Positions 19,199 through 27,862 of a stretch of DNA of 64,000 nucleotides are shown here, piece by piece. The stretch covers positions 62,001-126,000 of the forward strand of contig DVJB01000028.1 of assembly GCA_018710845.1 (NCBI GenBank). The letters run 5' to 3'. Under the pieces are notes generated by a model that worked only from the letters and a program-made list of their open reading frames with translations, was not told where the DNA came from and did no database searches. Position 1 is the first letter of the stretch; each line of letters begins with the position of its first letter. The translations under genes were made by a program, and so were the position numbers. The DNA comes from Candidatus Onthomonas avicola. Its GTDB lineage: Bacteria > Bacillota > Clostridia > Oscillospirales > Oscillospiraceae.

Positions 19199-20413
19199 AT
19201 GGAAAAGATCAAGATGAACACCCCGCTCGTCGAGATGGACGGCGATGAGATGACCCGCATCCTCTGGAAGCAGATCAAAGAGGAGGTCATCCTCCCCTAC
19301 GTGGATCTGAAGACGGAGTACTACGACCTCGGCCTGGTGCACCGGGAGGAGACGAAGGATCAGGTCACGATTGACGCGGCCAACGCGAACAAGAAGTACG
19401 GCGTCGCCGTCAAGTGCGCCACCATCACCCCCAACGCCCAGCGGGTGGAGGAGTACCACCTCTCCCAGATGTGGAAGAGCCCGAACGGCACCATCCGCGC
19501 CATCCTGGACGGCACCGTCTTCCGCGCGCCCATCATGGTCCGCGGCATCTCGCCGGTGGTGCGCACCTGGAAGCAGCCCATCACCATCGCCCGTCACGCC
19601 TTTGGCGACGTGTATCGTGCCACCGAGTACCGTGTCCCCGGCCCCGGCAAGGCGGAGCTGCTCTTCACCGGCGCGGACGGCACGACGTTCCGCGAGACGG
19701 TCAACGACTTTGACGGGCCCGGCGTCCTGCAGGGGCAGTTCAACAAGGACAGCTCCATCTCCTCCTTTGCCCGCGCCTGCTTCCAGTACGCGGTGGACAC
19801 CCGGCAGGACCTGTGGTTCTCCACCAAGGACACCATCTCCAAGCAGTATGACCACACCTTTAAGGATCTCTTCCAGGAGATCTACGACGCGGAGTACCGG
19901 GAGAAGTTTGAGGCCCTCGGCATCGAGTACTTCTATACCCTGATCGACGACGCCGTCGCCCGCGTGATCCGTTCCAAGGGCGGCTTTATCTGGGCCTGCA
20001 AGAACTATGACGGCGACGTGATGAGCGATATGGTTTCCACCGCCTTCGGCTCGCTGGCGATGATGACCTCCGTGCTCGTCTCCCCGGACGGCAATTATGA
20101 GTACGAGGCCGCCCACGGCACCGTCACCCGCCACTATTATAAGTACCTGAAGGGGGAGGAGACCTCCACCAACCCGGTGGCCACCCTCTTCGCCTGGTCG
20201 GGCGCGCTGCGCAAGCGCGGCGAGCTGGACGGCATCGACGTCCTCGGCCGCTTTGCCGACGCGCTGGAGCGCGCCACCATTGACACGATCGAGTCCGGCG
20301 TGATGACCGGCGACCTGTGCGCCATGTGGGAGGGGGAGACGCCCGCCCGCAAGGTGACCTCTCTCGAGTTCCTGCGCGAGATCCGCGCCCGCCTGGACAA
20401 GGCGCTCGCCTGA
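19199..20413 (+). CDS. icd: NADP-dependent isocitrate dehydrogenase (eukaryotic-like type)
   Basis: 404 aa; LVEMDGDEMTRILWKQIKEEVILPYVDL, WKSPNGTIRAILDGTVFRAPI, AAHGTVTRHYYKYLKGEETSTNPVATLFAW. Confidence 0.96.
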   Translation: MEKIKMNTPLVEMDGDEMTRILWKQIKEEVILPYVDLKTEYYDLGLVHREETKDQVTIDAANANKKYGVAVKCATITPNAQRVEEYHLSQMWKSPNGTIRAILDGTVFRAPIMVRGISPVVRTWKQPITIARHAFGDVYRATEYRVPGPGKAELLFTGADGTTFRETVNDFDGPGVLQGQFNKDSSISSFARACFQYAVDTRQDLWFSTKDTISKQYDHTFKDLFQEIYDAEYREKFEALGIEYFYTLIDDAVARVIRSKGGFIWACKNYDGDVMSDMVSTAFGSLAMMTSVLVSPDGNYEYEAAHGTVTRHYYKYLKGEETSTNPVATLFAWSGALRKRGELDGIDVLGRFADALERATIDTIESGVMTGDLCAMWEGETPARKVTSLEFLREIRARLDKALA

Positions 20414-20439
20414 GGCGAATGTTATCGTGAATTAATTAC

Positions 20440-20488
20440 AAAGAGCCGCAGAGGCTGTCTTAGGGACAGCGCTCTGCGGCTTTTTTCT
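20440..20488 (+). terminator. Rho-independent terminator after icd
   Basis: agagccgcagaggctgtcttagggacagcgctctgcggctttttt. Confidence 0.9.
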
Positions 20489-20742
20489 GCCCGTGCTGGA
20501 AGCCGGACGGCAACGCAGCTTTGCGGCGGGTTCTCTGGCAATCTATACAATTTGGAGCGCTTCCCATTGTAAAAAAGATAAAAATAGTTTCTCTTATTTG
20601 AAATGTGAGACATAATATGATATTTTTAAGATAGAAATCATAGATGAACTGCCAGGAAAACAGGGACAAATGATGCGAGCGGGTCGTTATCGGAGGCCGG
20701 AATATGTTATTTTTCTGGATTTCAGAAAGGGGGGGAGCAGGC

Positions 20743-20964
20743 ATGGCTGACCAGGTCATCCAGTGGGTGAAAAAACAGATCAATGCGTTTGAACAGGCCC
20801 TGCACGAGCCGGAGCGGCGCCCGGCGCTCATTCATAAATGTAACCGCGCCGTATTGGTCTTGGCTGTGCTGGCTATTTTGCTGGGCGCCCCGCTGCGATA
20901 CGCCATCGCGCCGGTGCTGCTCGTGTTGCTTGCCGCCCTGTTTCTCCTGGGCCGGAGGGCTTGA
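20743..20964 (+). CDS. Small membrane protein, unknown function
   Basis: MADQVIQWVKKQINAFEQALHEPERRPALIHKCNRAVLVLAVLAILLGAPLRYAIAPVLLVLLAALFLLGRRA; RBS aaaggggggg; one or two TM segments. Confidence 0.6.
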   Translation: MADQVIQWVKKQINAFEQALHEPERRPALIHKCNRAVLVLAVLAILLGAPLRYAIAPVLLVLLAALFLLGRRA

Positions 20965-21052
20965 CGCCGCCGTCGGGCGCGCCTTGGCGCCAGACCGCCA
21001 GAGTTCAGGCATGGGCCGGACTGGAAGAACGATACCATAATACTGCACTGAG

Positions 21053-21100
21053 AAAGCCGCCTCGCGGCAGACCATCGCGTCTGCTGCGAGGCGGTTTTGC
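21053..21100 (+). terminator. Terminator hairpin
   Basis: aaagccgcctcgcggcagaccatcgcgtctgctgcgaggcggtttt. Confidence 0.8.
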
Positions 21101-21192
21101 GCCAGAGGGGCAGCGGATAGTGCTGCCCCGGGGCGGACCGTTACAGGAACCCAGCTTCCGCCGGGTACGGCAGCTGCAATTGGCAACCGCGC

Positions 21193-21798
21193 TCACAGTC
21201 CCGGCTCGACAAACCAGCGGTCGGTCTGTTCCCGGTAGCGGGTGTAAACTCGCTCCTCCCGGCCGTCCAAATTGCATTGATAGAGCCGAAACACGACAGG
21301 GTAGTTCTTGGGCTGCCATTGCTCCCGGTAGGAATACTGATAGCGCATTCCCAGGCGGCGCATCACTGCTCCGCTGCGGGGATTGTTGACATCATGGGTG
21401 GCCGTCACGTAAGGGAGGCCGTCTTCCCGGAGCAGCTGAAGTACGGCGGCGCACGCCTCGGCAGCCAGGCCCCTGCCCCAGAAGTCCGGGCGCAGGGCAT
21501 AGCCGAGGTCGAAGCCCTCAGAGAGGCTGACGTGGACATAGCCGATCGGCACATTCTCTTCGCGCGGGCAGATGGCGTAACGGTATCCCCGCGGCTGCTG
21601 ATAGCAGGCGAGGTAATCGCGTTCGAGAAGCTCCTGCGCCTCGGCGCGGGTGGTCAGCGGAAACCAGGGCAGGAAACGGTTGACATCCCGGTCGCTGTAG
21701 AGCAGAAACAGCGCGTCCAGATCGTCCGGAGTGAATCGCCGCAGGCGCAAGCGGGCGGTCTCCAGGGGCGGGGTATTATGCGTCTGAACTGTCTTCAT
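21193..21798 (-). CDS. GNAT N-acetyltransferase (RimJ/RimL-like)
   Basis: LETARLRLRRFTPDDLDALFLLYSD...FDLGYALRPDFWGRGLAAEACAAVLQL. Confidence 0.9.
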   Translation of the reverse strand: MKTVQTHNTPPLETARLRLRRFTPDDLDALFLLYSDRDVNRFLPWFPLTTRAEAQELLERDYLACYQQPRGYRYAICPREENVPIGYVHVSLSEGFDLGYALRPDFWGRGLAAEACAAVLQLLREDGLPYVTATHDVNNPRSGAVMRRLGMRYQYSYREQWQPKNYPVVFRLYQCNLDGREERVYTRYREQTDRWFVEPGL

Positions 21799-22351
21799 GT
21801 GACTTGCCCTGCCGGGGAAGCAGAAAAACGGCCCAGCGCAGGCCCTCTAACGGCTGCATCTGCCAATCGGAAAGCCGCCGGAGATAGTCCAAGCTCCGCT
21901 GCTCTACCGGTTCTCGGCAGTTTTCCGGACCGTAGCGGCGCACCAGCGCGGTCAGCTCATAGAGCGGCAGACCGATGGCGTGCCCGCCGGTGTGTACGGT
22001 GGCGCATGCCTGTCCGATGGCATGGCACAGGGCGGCGGTTTCCGCGTCGTCCCATTCCCGCGCGATGGCATGGCAGTCAAGAATTTTGCGGCGGGCCAGC
22101 GGCATACGGATCTCACCGCGCGCCCAAAGCCGGGCTGCCTCAATTGCCTCGCCTGCCCGACGCTCGGTCGGGTGGAGTGTGCGCAGCCGTTGTTCCGCGT
22201 CTTGGGATAATTCAAGTGCCCAGCAGATCAGCGTCCGATGGTCTTGAGCGGCCAGCGCGGCGCAAAGCGGCTGAAGCAGGGGACTGTCCCGGTCAAACAG
22301 GACCTTCCGCCTGAGGCGGTATCGCCGCTGCATATCCTCCATCCAATCCAT
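21776..22351 (-). CDS. Putative immunity-like (Imm-5-type) alpha-helical protein
   Basis: TLHPTERRAGEAIEAARLWARGEIRMPLARRKILDCHAIAREWDDAETAALCHAIGQACATVHTGGHAIGLPLYEL; resembles the Imm-5-like family by recollection. Confidence 0.6.
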   Translation of the reverse strand: MDWMEDMQRRYRLRRKVLFDRDSPLLQPLCAALAAQDHRTLICWALELSQDAEQRLRTLHPTERRAGEAIEAARLWARGEIRMPLARRKILDCHAIAREWDDAETAALCHAIGQACATVHTGGHAIGLPLYELTALVRRYGPENCREPVEQRSLDYLRRLSDWQMQPLEGLRWAVFLLPRQGKSHEDSSDA

Positions 22352-22444
22352 TTACCGGCCTCCGTTTCGTCTGTTGTCTGGAGATAGAATAGCACCCCGC
22401 CGGATTCCTGTAAAGGGGAGCCCGGCGGGGCGGAAGAAGAGCTA

Positions 22445-22924
22445 TTAGGATGGAGACGGAGTGCTGGGCTGACTCAGCTCCCGCCAGGTGCGGCGAATCA
22501 GGAAGGCCGCGATGACGAAGGTCTCCTCGTTGACCCTTCCGCCAAACAGGGTCAGGATGGGGTCCATAAAGATAAGGTAGACCGCCGTCAGCACCAGGCT
22601 GGAGAGGACGCACAGGACGATCGCGTTGCCGATGCTCCGGTGGGCGTTCTCCGGCTCGTTCGCGCCCAGGCTGATGCTCACAAACGCACAGCAGCCGTCC
22701 CCGATCAGCACGGCGACCGCGAGCGCGACCACCGTGAGCGGAAAGACCACCGTGTTGGCCGCGTTGCCGTAGGAGCCGAGATAGCTCGCATTGGCGATGA
22801 AGATTTGGTCGACAATGTTGTAGAGTGCCGCGACCAGCAGGGAGATGATGCACGGCACGGAGTAGCTCGCCATCAGTTTGCCGAGCGGCGCGCGCTCCAG
22901 AAAAGCGTTGGATTTTTCTTCCAT
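22445..22924 (-). pseudogene. MATE-family transporter with large internal deletion (N-terminal ~130 aa joined to a C-terminal tail)
   Basis: LGKLMASYSVPCIISLLVAALYNIVDQIFIANASYLGSYGNAANTVVFPLTVVALAVAVLIGDGCCAFVSISLGA... stops at about 159 aa; the tail FVIAAFLIRRTWRELSQ looks like a transporter C-terminus. Confidence 0.75.
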
Positions 22925-23023
22925 AAAAGCGGACCTCCCAAAAAAGAGCGCGCGGCCAAACACGCTGGATTTACGCCGTTGGCCACACGCTGAGCTGTTA
23001 TGGTAAATTGAGTGGAATGCGGG

Positions 23024-23263
23024 TTACTTCAGATAGTCTCCCACCGGAGTCTGGTTATACTGCTTGATGACCTTCAGAATGACGGAGCCGTCCGCCTGCG
23101 GCTGCTCGTCCAGAATGCGGTATTGCGTGCCGCTGCGGTCGAGCGTCTGCCGGTAATGAGCCACCTCTTCCTGCACCTGCCGCACAGCCGCGCCGTGTTC
23201 CAGGCCGTCCTTGAGCTGAAAGTGGAGCGTCTGGCAGATGCAGGCGGCCTTTACTCTCTTCAT
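23024..23263 (-). CDS. Conserved hypothetical protein
   Basis: MKRVKAACICQTLHFQLKDGLEHGAAVRQVQEEVAHYRQTLDRSGTQYRILDEQPQADGSVILKVIKQYNQTPVGDYLK; ggaggg RBS upstream. Confidence 0.65.
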   Translation of the reverse strand: MKRVKAACICQTLHFQLKDGLEHGAAVRQVQEEVAHYRQTLDRSGTQYRILDEQPQADGSVILKVIKQYNQTPVGDYLK

Positions 23264-23448
23264 GTCGTTTCCCTCCTGATCAGGTTTCCGGAACTTCCGG
23301 TCAAAAAAAGTGTGCGGCGCTCCAACCGGATTTACGCAGTCAGAGTGCCACACGTTGTAATTGTATTATAACGCCCGGTTTTGCCGGATGCAAAGGTGAT
23401 TTTTCACAAAAAAGAGGTGAAAAGCAGCGCCAGATATCCGACGGCGCA

Positions 23449-23766
23449 TTACCCCAGATAACGGCTGCTCCACGTCTCCAACGCGTCGAAGACGGGCAGC
23501 AGCGCCTGCCCCGCCTCGCTGAGGGAGTATTCCACGTGCAGCGGGACCTCATTGAATTGCCGGCGGACGATCAGTCCCGTCTGCTCCAACTCCCGCAATA
23601 TGGCGGACAGCTTTCCGTTGGAGATGCCGGGCATGGCGCTGCGCAGCTGGCGGTAGCGCGCGCACTCGACCAGGGACAGCTCGTAGAGGATTCGGAACGT
23701 CCACTTCCCGCCCAAAAGCGTGAGCGCGCGGTGAATGGGAGAGGACGGTAATACACGCTCAGACAT
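23449..23766 (-). CDS. HxlR-family transcriptional regulator
   Basis: ALTLLGGKWTFRILYELSLVECARYRQLRSAMPGISNGKLSAILRELEQTGLIVRRQFNEVPLHVEYSLSEAGQALLPV. Confidence 0.93.
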   Translation of the reverse strand: MSERVLPSSPIHRALTLLGGKWTFRILYELSLVECARYRQLRSAMPGISNGKLSAILRELEQTGLIVRRQFNEVPLHVEYSLSEAGQALLPVFDALETWSSRYLG

Positions 23767-23897
23767 CGCCCTTCCTCCTCTCAATGCCTCCCGGCTGAAT
23801 TTCGCCGTCGTTCCGGCAGCAAACATGATTTAGAAATTATAGCAGAATATGGCATATCTGTCGATAACATATATCAATTTTCTGGACGGCGGTCCGC

Positions 23898-24764
23898 TCA
23901 GACGGTCTCCAGCGTGACCAGCACCAGCTCGGGAGGGTTATTCACCCGGAAAGGGAACAGGCTGTTGCCCAACCCCCGGCTGACCGCCATGACCGTCCCG
24001 CCGCTGCGGTACAGCCCACTGGTGTAGGCGGGCAGCAGCCCCTGGCCGGGGGCAATCAGGCCGCCGAGCCCGGGCAGTCGGAACTGTCCGCCGTGGGCGT
24101 GTCCGGACAAGACCAGATCGACCCCGTGGGCGGCATAGACCTCCAGAAGCTCCGGACGGTGCGAGAGCAGCAGGGTGAAGGCTGTCCCGTCGCTGTCTGC
24201 CTCCTCCAGTGTCTGCAGAGCGCGGTCCATCGTCGCCGCCTCGTCTGCCGCGGCGGCGAAGGCCGGATCATCCGCGCCCCAGAGCCGGATGCTCTCCCCA
24301 CGTATGGAAAAGACAGCCGCCTGATTGCGCAGCACGGTCACGCCGCCGCCGCGCAGCGTCTCCTCCAGCGCGGGATAGACCGCGCGCAGGCGGGACTCGT
24401 GATTGCCGGTGACATAGTAGACCGGCGCGATTTCCGTCATCCGCAGCACTGTTTCCGCTGTATCCTGCCAGAGATCGGGGTCCCGCCCGGTCCGGTAGGA
24501 GTCGATCAGGTCGCCGGTGACGGCGATGAGGTCGGGGCGGGCCTCCCGCAGCGCGCGCAGCAGCGCCTCGTTCCGCGCGCCGAAGACGGCCCCGTGCAGG
24601 TCGGAGACCTGGGCGATGCGCAGCCCTGAGAGCGCCGGCGGCAGGCGGTCGGAGCAGACGGTATAGGCGCTGACGGAGATCACGCTGTTGCCCCGCCAGA
24701 TCCAGACCGACAGCGTACCGAGCAGCACTGCGCCCAACAGCGCACAGACGGCGCGCCGCCTCAC
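23898..24764 (-). CDS. Membrane-anchored metallophosphoesterase (YkuE-like)
   Basis: LRIAQVSDLHGAVFGARNEALL, AVTGDLIDSYR, YVTGNHESR, LSGHAHGGQFRLPG. GTG start at 24764 makes a GTGA overlap with lysR; the ORF-track Met at 24839 would overlap lysR by 79 bp. Confidence 0.9.
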   Translation of the reverse strand: MRRRAVCALLGAVLLGTLSVWIWRGNSVISVSAYTVCSDRLPPALSGLRIAQVSDLHGAVFGARNEALLRALREARPDLIAVTGDLIDSYRTGRDPDLWQDTAETVLRMTEIAPVYYVTGNHESRLRAVYPALEETLRGGGVTVLRNQAAVFSIRGESIRLWGADDPAFAAAADEAATMDRALQTLEEADSDGTAFTLLLSHRPELLEVYAAHGVDLVLSGHAHGGQFRLPGLGGLIAPGQGLLPAYTSGLYRSGGTVMAVSRGLGNSLFPFRVNNPPELVLVTLETV

Positions 24765-25651
24765 GCGCTCTCTTCCGCGCCGCACAGCAGACGGCGCAGG
24801 CGCTCCGCCGCGCCGCGGTGGGTCCGTGACTCGTCGCATACCAGCGAGACATGACGCTCCGGAATCGGCTCGGCCAGCGGGATGCGGCAGACCTGCCCGT
24901 CCGCGATTGCCTGTGCCGCCATCTGCGCCGGCACAAAGCCGAGGCCGAGGTCGCTGATCACCATCGGCAGCACCTGGTCGAGCGCCGCCACCTCCAGGTC
25001 CACCCGCAGCTTGACCTCATGGCGGGCAAACAGTCGCTGGTAGAACTCCCGTGTGCCGGTCCCCTCCTCCAGGCAGATGATGGGATATTCACCCAGGTCG
25101 CCCAGATGCTGCTGCCGGTTTGCCAGATCGGCAAAACGCGGCCCTCCGATCAGGATGTCCTGAAAGGGGATCAGGCGGATCTCGCGCAGCGGACGGCGAA
25201 TGTGCAGCGGGGTGCTCACCACCGCGAAATCCACCAGTCCGTTGCGCAGAGAGGCGATGGTCTGCGCGGTGACGTGGCTGCTGATGCGCACGCGGACGTC
25301 GGGGGACTGGCGGCGGAACAGCTTGAGCCGGTCGAGCAGCAGAAGATGCAGCGCCGCGTCGTTCGTGCCGATGGAGACGCTGCCGCCGCCGGACTGGCGC
25401 AGCTCCTCCTCACCCGCCTCCAGCTGGCGGAAGGCGATGCTGACGTGCGCGTAGAGCTTCTGCCCCTCCGGAGTGAGCGATACGCCGCGGTTGGAGCGTA
25501 CAAAAAGCGCGCAGCCCAGCTCCTCCTCCAGGTTGTTCATGCAGCGGGTGATGTTCGGCTGGCTGTTTTTCAGCACATTGGCCGCCTCGGTAAAACTGTG
25601 GTACTGGGCGACATAGTAAAAGATGCGGTAGTAATCGTAGTTGCTGGACAT
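24761..25651 (-). CDS. LysR-family transcriptional regulator
   Basis: YYRIFYYVAQYHSFTEAANVLKNSQPNITRCMNNLEEELGCALFVRSNRGVSLTPEGQKLYAHV. Confidence 0.95.
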   Translation of the reverse strand: MSSNYDYYRIFYYVAQYHSFTEAANVLKNSQPNITRCMNNLEEELGCALFVRSNRGVSLTPEGQKLYAHVSIAFRQLEAGEEELRQSGGGSVSIGTNDAALHLLLLDRLKLFRRQSPDVRVRISSHVTAQTIASLRNGLVDFAVVSTPLHIRRPLREIRLIPFQDILIGGPRFADLANRQQHLGDLGEYPIICLEEGTGTREFYQRLFARHEVKLRVDLEVAALDQVLPMVISDLGLGFVPAQMAAQAIADGQVCRIPLAEPIPERHVSLVCDESRTHRGAAERLRRLLCGAEESA

Positions 25652-26130
25652 ATGGTTTACCTCATGTGTCTGTACATCCCGGTGGCCGCGGAATCGGCAG
25701 ATAGCCCAAATAAAACCGCACCGGAAAGTCCATCATAGACTGTGACAGGGAACTGCGTCCGGTCGTCCCCCGCTTTGGGGGCGGTCCGGGTCCAACCTTT
25801 GAAGGCCTGTCCGGCGCAGCGGGTATTGTTGAAACTGACGGCCACCATATCAAAATGGTATGGCGGCCATATCAAATCCGTTTTTTACTTTTTCGGATAT
25901 TGTCAGTATAATACGTAAAAAGGGAAAAAGCAACGATGCCGGCAGTGGGTTTTCCCTTCTGCCGGCGGATATTTGAAGCTGATTCCCGGTTTTTCGGACG
26001 GAGGTGGAAGCGAAAGGTGAAGCAAACGACTGTGCCGGACCTCTGGCTGTCCGGCTGTGTCCCCAGCGGCGTGCCGGCCCATGTGTCCGGGACGACCGTA
26101 TCCTGTCTGCATTAAGGTGGTGAAAATCAC

Positions 26131-26976
26131 GTGAGTAAACAGAAGCGGCGTATTTTTATTGTGGTCTGGCTGATCGTGCTGGTGCTCCTGCTGGCCGGCG
26201 CGCTGCTGATCGGGCCGTCCGGCGAGGAGCAGGAGGCGCTCAACGCCACCATGCGCGACGCGGTGCTGCATGAGGAGAACCGGGTGAGCCTGTTCGGGCT
26301 GATAGAGGTCAACCCCGCGCTGATCTCCGCCTTCACCGTCACCGGCATCCTGCTGGTCGTCTCGGCGTGCATCCGCATCTTTGTCATTCCGCGCTTTCAG
26401 TATGTCCCCGGCCGCTTTCAGATGCTGCTGGAGGAGCTGGTGAACTTTTTTGACAATCTGGCCAAGTCCAACAGCCCGCACCGGAATCGGTTCCTGAGCG
26501 TCTATATCTTTGCCGCCGGCATCTATATCTTTGTCGGCACCTTTTTCGAACTCTTCGGCGTGCAGGCTATCACGACCTCGGGCCGCTCCGTTGCCCTGCC
26601 CGCCCCGCTCTCCGATATCAACGGGGCGATCTGTATGGGCTGTCTGTCCTATCTGATCATTCTCTCCGGCGGCATTGCCAGCAACGGCCTGCGCGGCGTG
26701 GGGCTGACGCTCAAGGAGTTCTCTCTGCCTATCTCGATGAGCTTTCGTCTGTTCGGCGCGCTGCTCAGCGGACTGCTGGTCACGGAGCTGGTCTACTATG
26801 CGCTACCCCTGAGCATCGGACTGCCGGTTATTGTGGGGCTGATGTTCACCCTGCTGCACGCGCTCATCCAGACCTATGTGCTCATTATGCTCACCGCGCT
26901 GTTTTACGGCGAGGTCACCGAGCCACATCCGAAAAAAACCAAGCCTGCCCGGCGCTCCGCCGGCTCTGCGAACTGA
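26131..26976 (+). CDS. atpB: F1Fo ATP synthase subunit a
   Basis: LKEFSLPISMSFRLFGALLSGLLVTELVYYAL with the stator Arg; GTG start; first gene of the operon. Confidence 0.92.
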   Translation: MSKQKRRIFIVVWLIVLVLLLAGALLIGPSGEEQEALNATMRDAVLHEENRVSLFGLIEVNPALISAFTVTGILLVVSACIRIFVIPRFQYVPGRFQMLLEELVNFFDNLAKSNSPHRNRFLSVYIFAAGIYIFVGTFFELFGVQAITTSGRSVALPAPLSDINGAICMGCLSYLIILSGGIASNGLRGVGLTLKEFSLPISMSFRLFGALLSGLLVTELVYYALPLSIGLPVIVGLMFTLLHALIQTYVLIMLTALFYGEVTEPHPKKTKPARRSAGSAN

Positions 26977-27006
26977 CGATCTACATTATGGGAGGTAATT
27001 TCTGCC

Positions 27007-27351
27007 ATGAAACGTATCAAAGCAATTTCTGCCCGCGCTGCGCTGGCTCTGGCCGCTCTGGCCGCCCTGCTCACTCCTGCCTTTGCCGCCGATTCCGGCG
27101 TGCAGGCCATTGCGGCCGCAGCAAACTCTGACTGGGCCAAGGCGATCGCCGCCGGCATCGCCATCGGACTGGGCGCCGCGGGCGGCGCCGTCGCCATGGG
27201 CATCGCCGCCGGCAAATCGGTGGACGGCATCTCCCGTCAGCCGGAGGCGGAGGGAAAGATCCGCACGACCATGATGCTGGGCTTGGTGTTTATTGAGACG
27301 GCGATTATCTACGCCCTGATCGTGGCCATCCTCATCATCTTTGTTCTCTGA
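27007..27351 (+). CDS. atpE: F1Fo ATP synthase subunit c with signal-peptide-like N-terminal extension
   Basis: AAGGAVAMGIAAGKSVDGISRQPEAEGKIRTTMMLGLVFIETAIIYALIVAILIIFVL; preceded by MKRIKAISARAALALAALAALLTPAFAADSG. Confidence 0.95.
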   Translation: MKRIKAISARAALALAALAALLTPAFAADSGVQAIAAAANSDWAKAIAAGIAIGLGAAGGAVAMGIAAGKSVDGISRQPEAEGKIRTTMMLGLVFIETAIIYALIVAILIIFVL

Positions 27352-27367
27352 GAGGGGGGAGCCCACC

Positions 27368-27862
27368 GTGAATATCCCTTTGAATATCGACCTGCAGCAG
27401 ATTCTGCTGCACCTGTTTAACTTTGTCATCCTGGCCGGCGGGCTCTATCTGCTGCTGTACCGCCCGGTGAAGGAGTTCATCGCCAAGCGCGAGGCGCACT
27501 ATCAGAGCATGGAGCGGGAGGCGGCGGAAAAGCTCGCCCGCGCCGAGGCGCTGGAGGCGGAGCATCAGCAGCGCCTGAACGCCGTGGAGCAGGAGCTGCG
27601 CGAGCGCCGCACCCAGGCAACGCAGGAGCTGGCGCGGACCACCGAAGTCCGGCTGGCCGAGGCCAGAGACCAGGCGGATAAGATCATCTCCGACGCGCGG
27701 GAGACTGCCCGCCGGGAGCACGACAAGATCATGGGCCAGACGCAGAAGGAGCTGGTCGACCTGGCCGTGATCGCCACGGAGAAACTCGCGCTTAACTATG
27801 GCGGCAACTATGACCAATTCCTCGATCTGGCGGAGAGAGGTGAGTACCATGGGGAATCGTGA
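27368..27862 (+). CDS. atpF: F1Fo ATP synthase subunit b
   Basis: [73 protein letters not shown] start. Confidence 0.92.
   Translation: MNIPLNIDLQQILLHLFNFVILAGGLYLLLYRPVKEFIAKREAHYQSMEREAAEKLARAEALEAEHQQRLNAVEQELRERRTQATQELARTTEVRLAEARDQADKIISDARETARREHDKIMGQTQKELVDLAVIATEKLALNYGGNYDQFLDLAERGEYHGES

Noticed and set aside
25657-25875. 72-aa minus-strand ORF upstream of lysR
   Set aside because: No convincing RBS or domain; more likely leader/intergenic sequence, although the ggccaccatatc repeats there may be regulatory.
25936-26118. Short ORF (MPAVGFPFCRRIFEADSR...) ahead of atpB, possible atpI
   Set aside because: No TM segments or AtpI similarity; starts inside a gccggcag/ctgccggc hairpin, so treated as 5' UTR.
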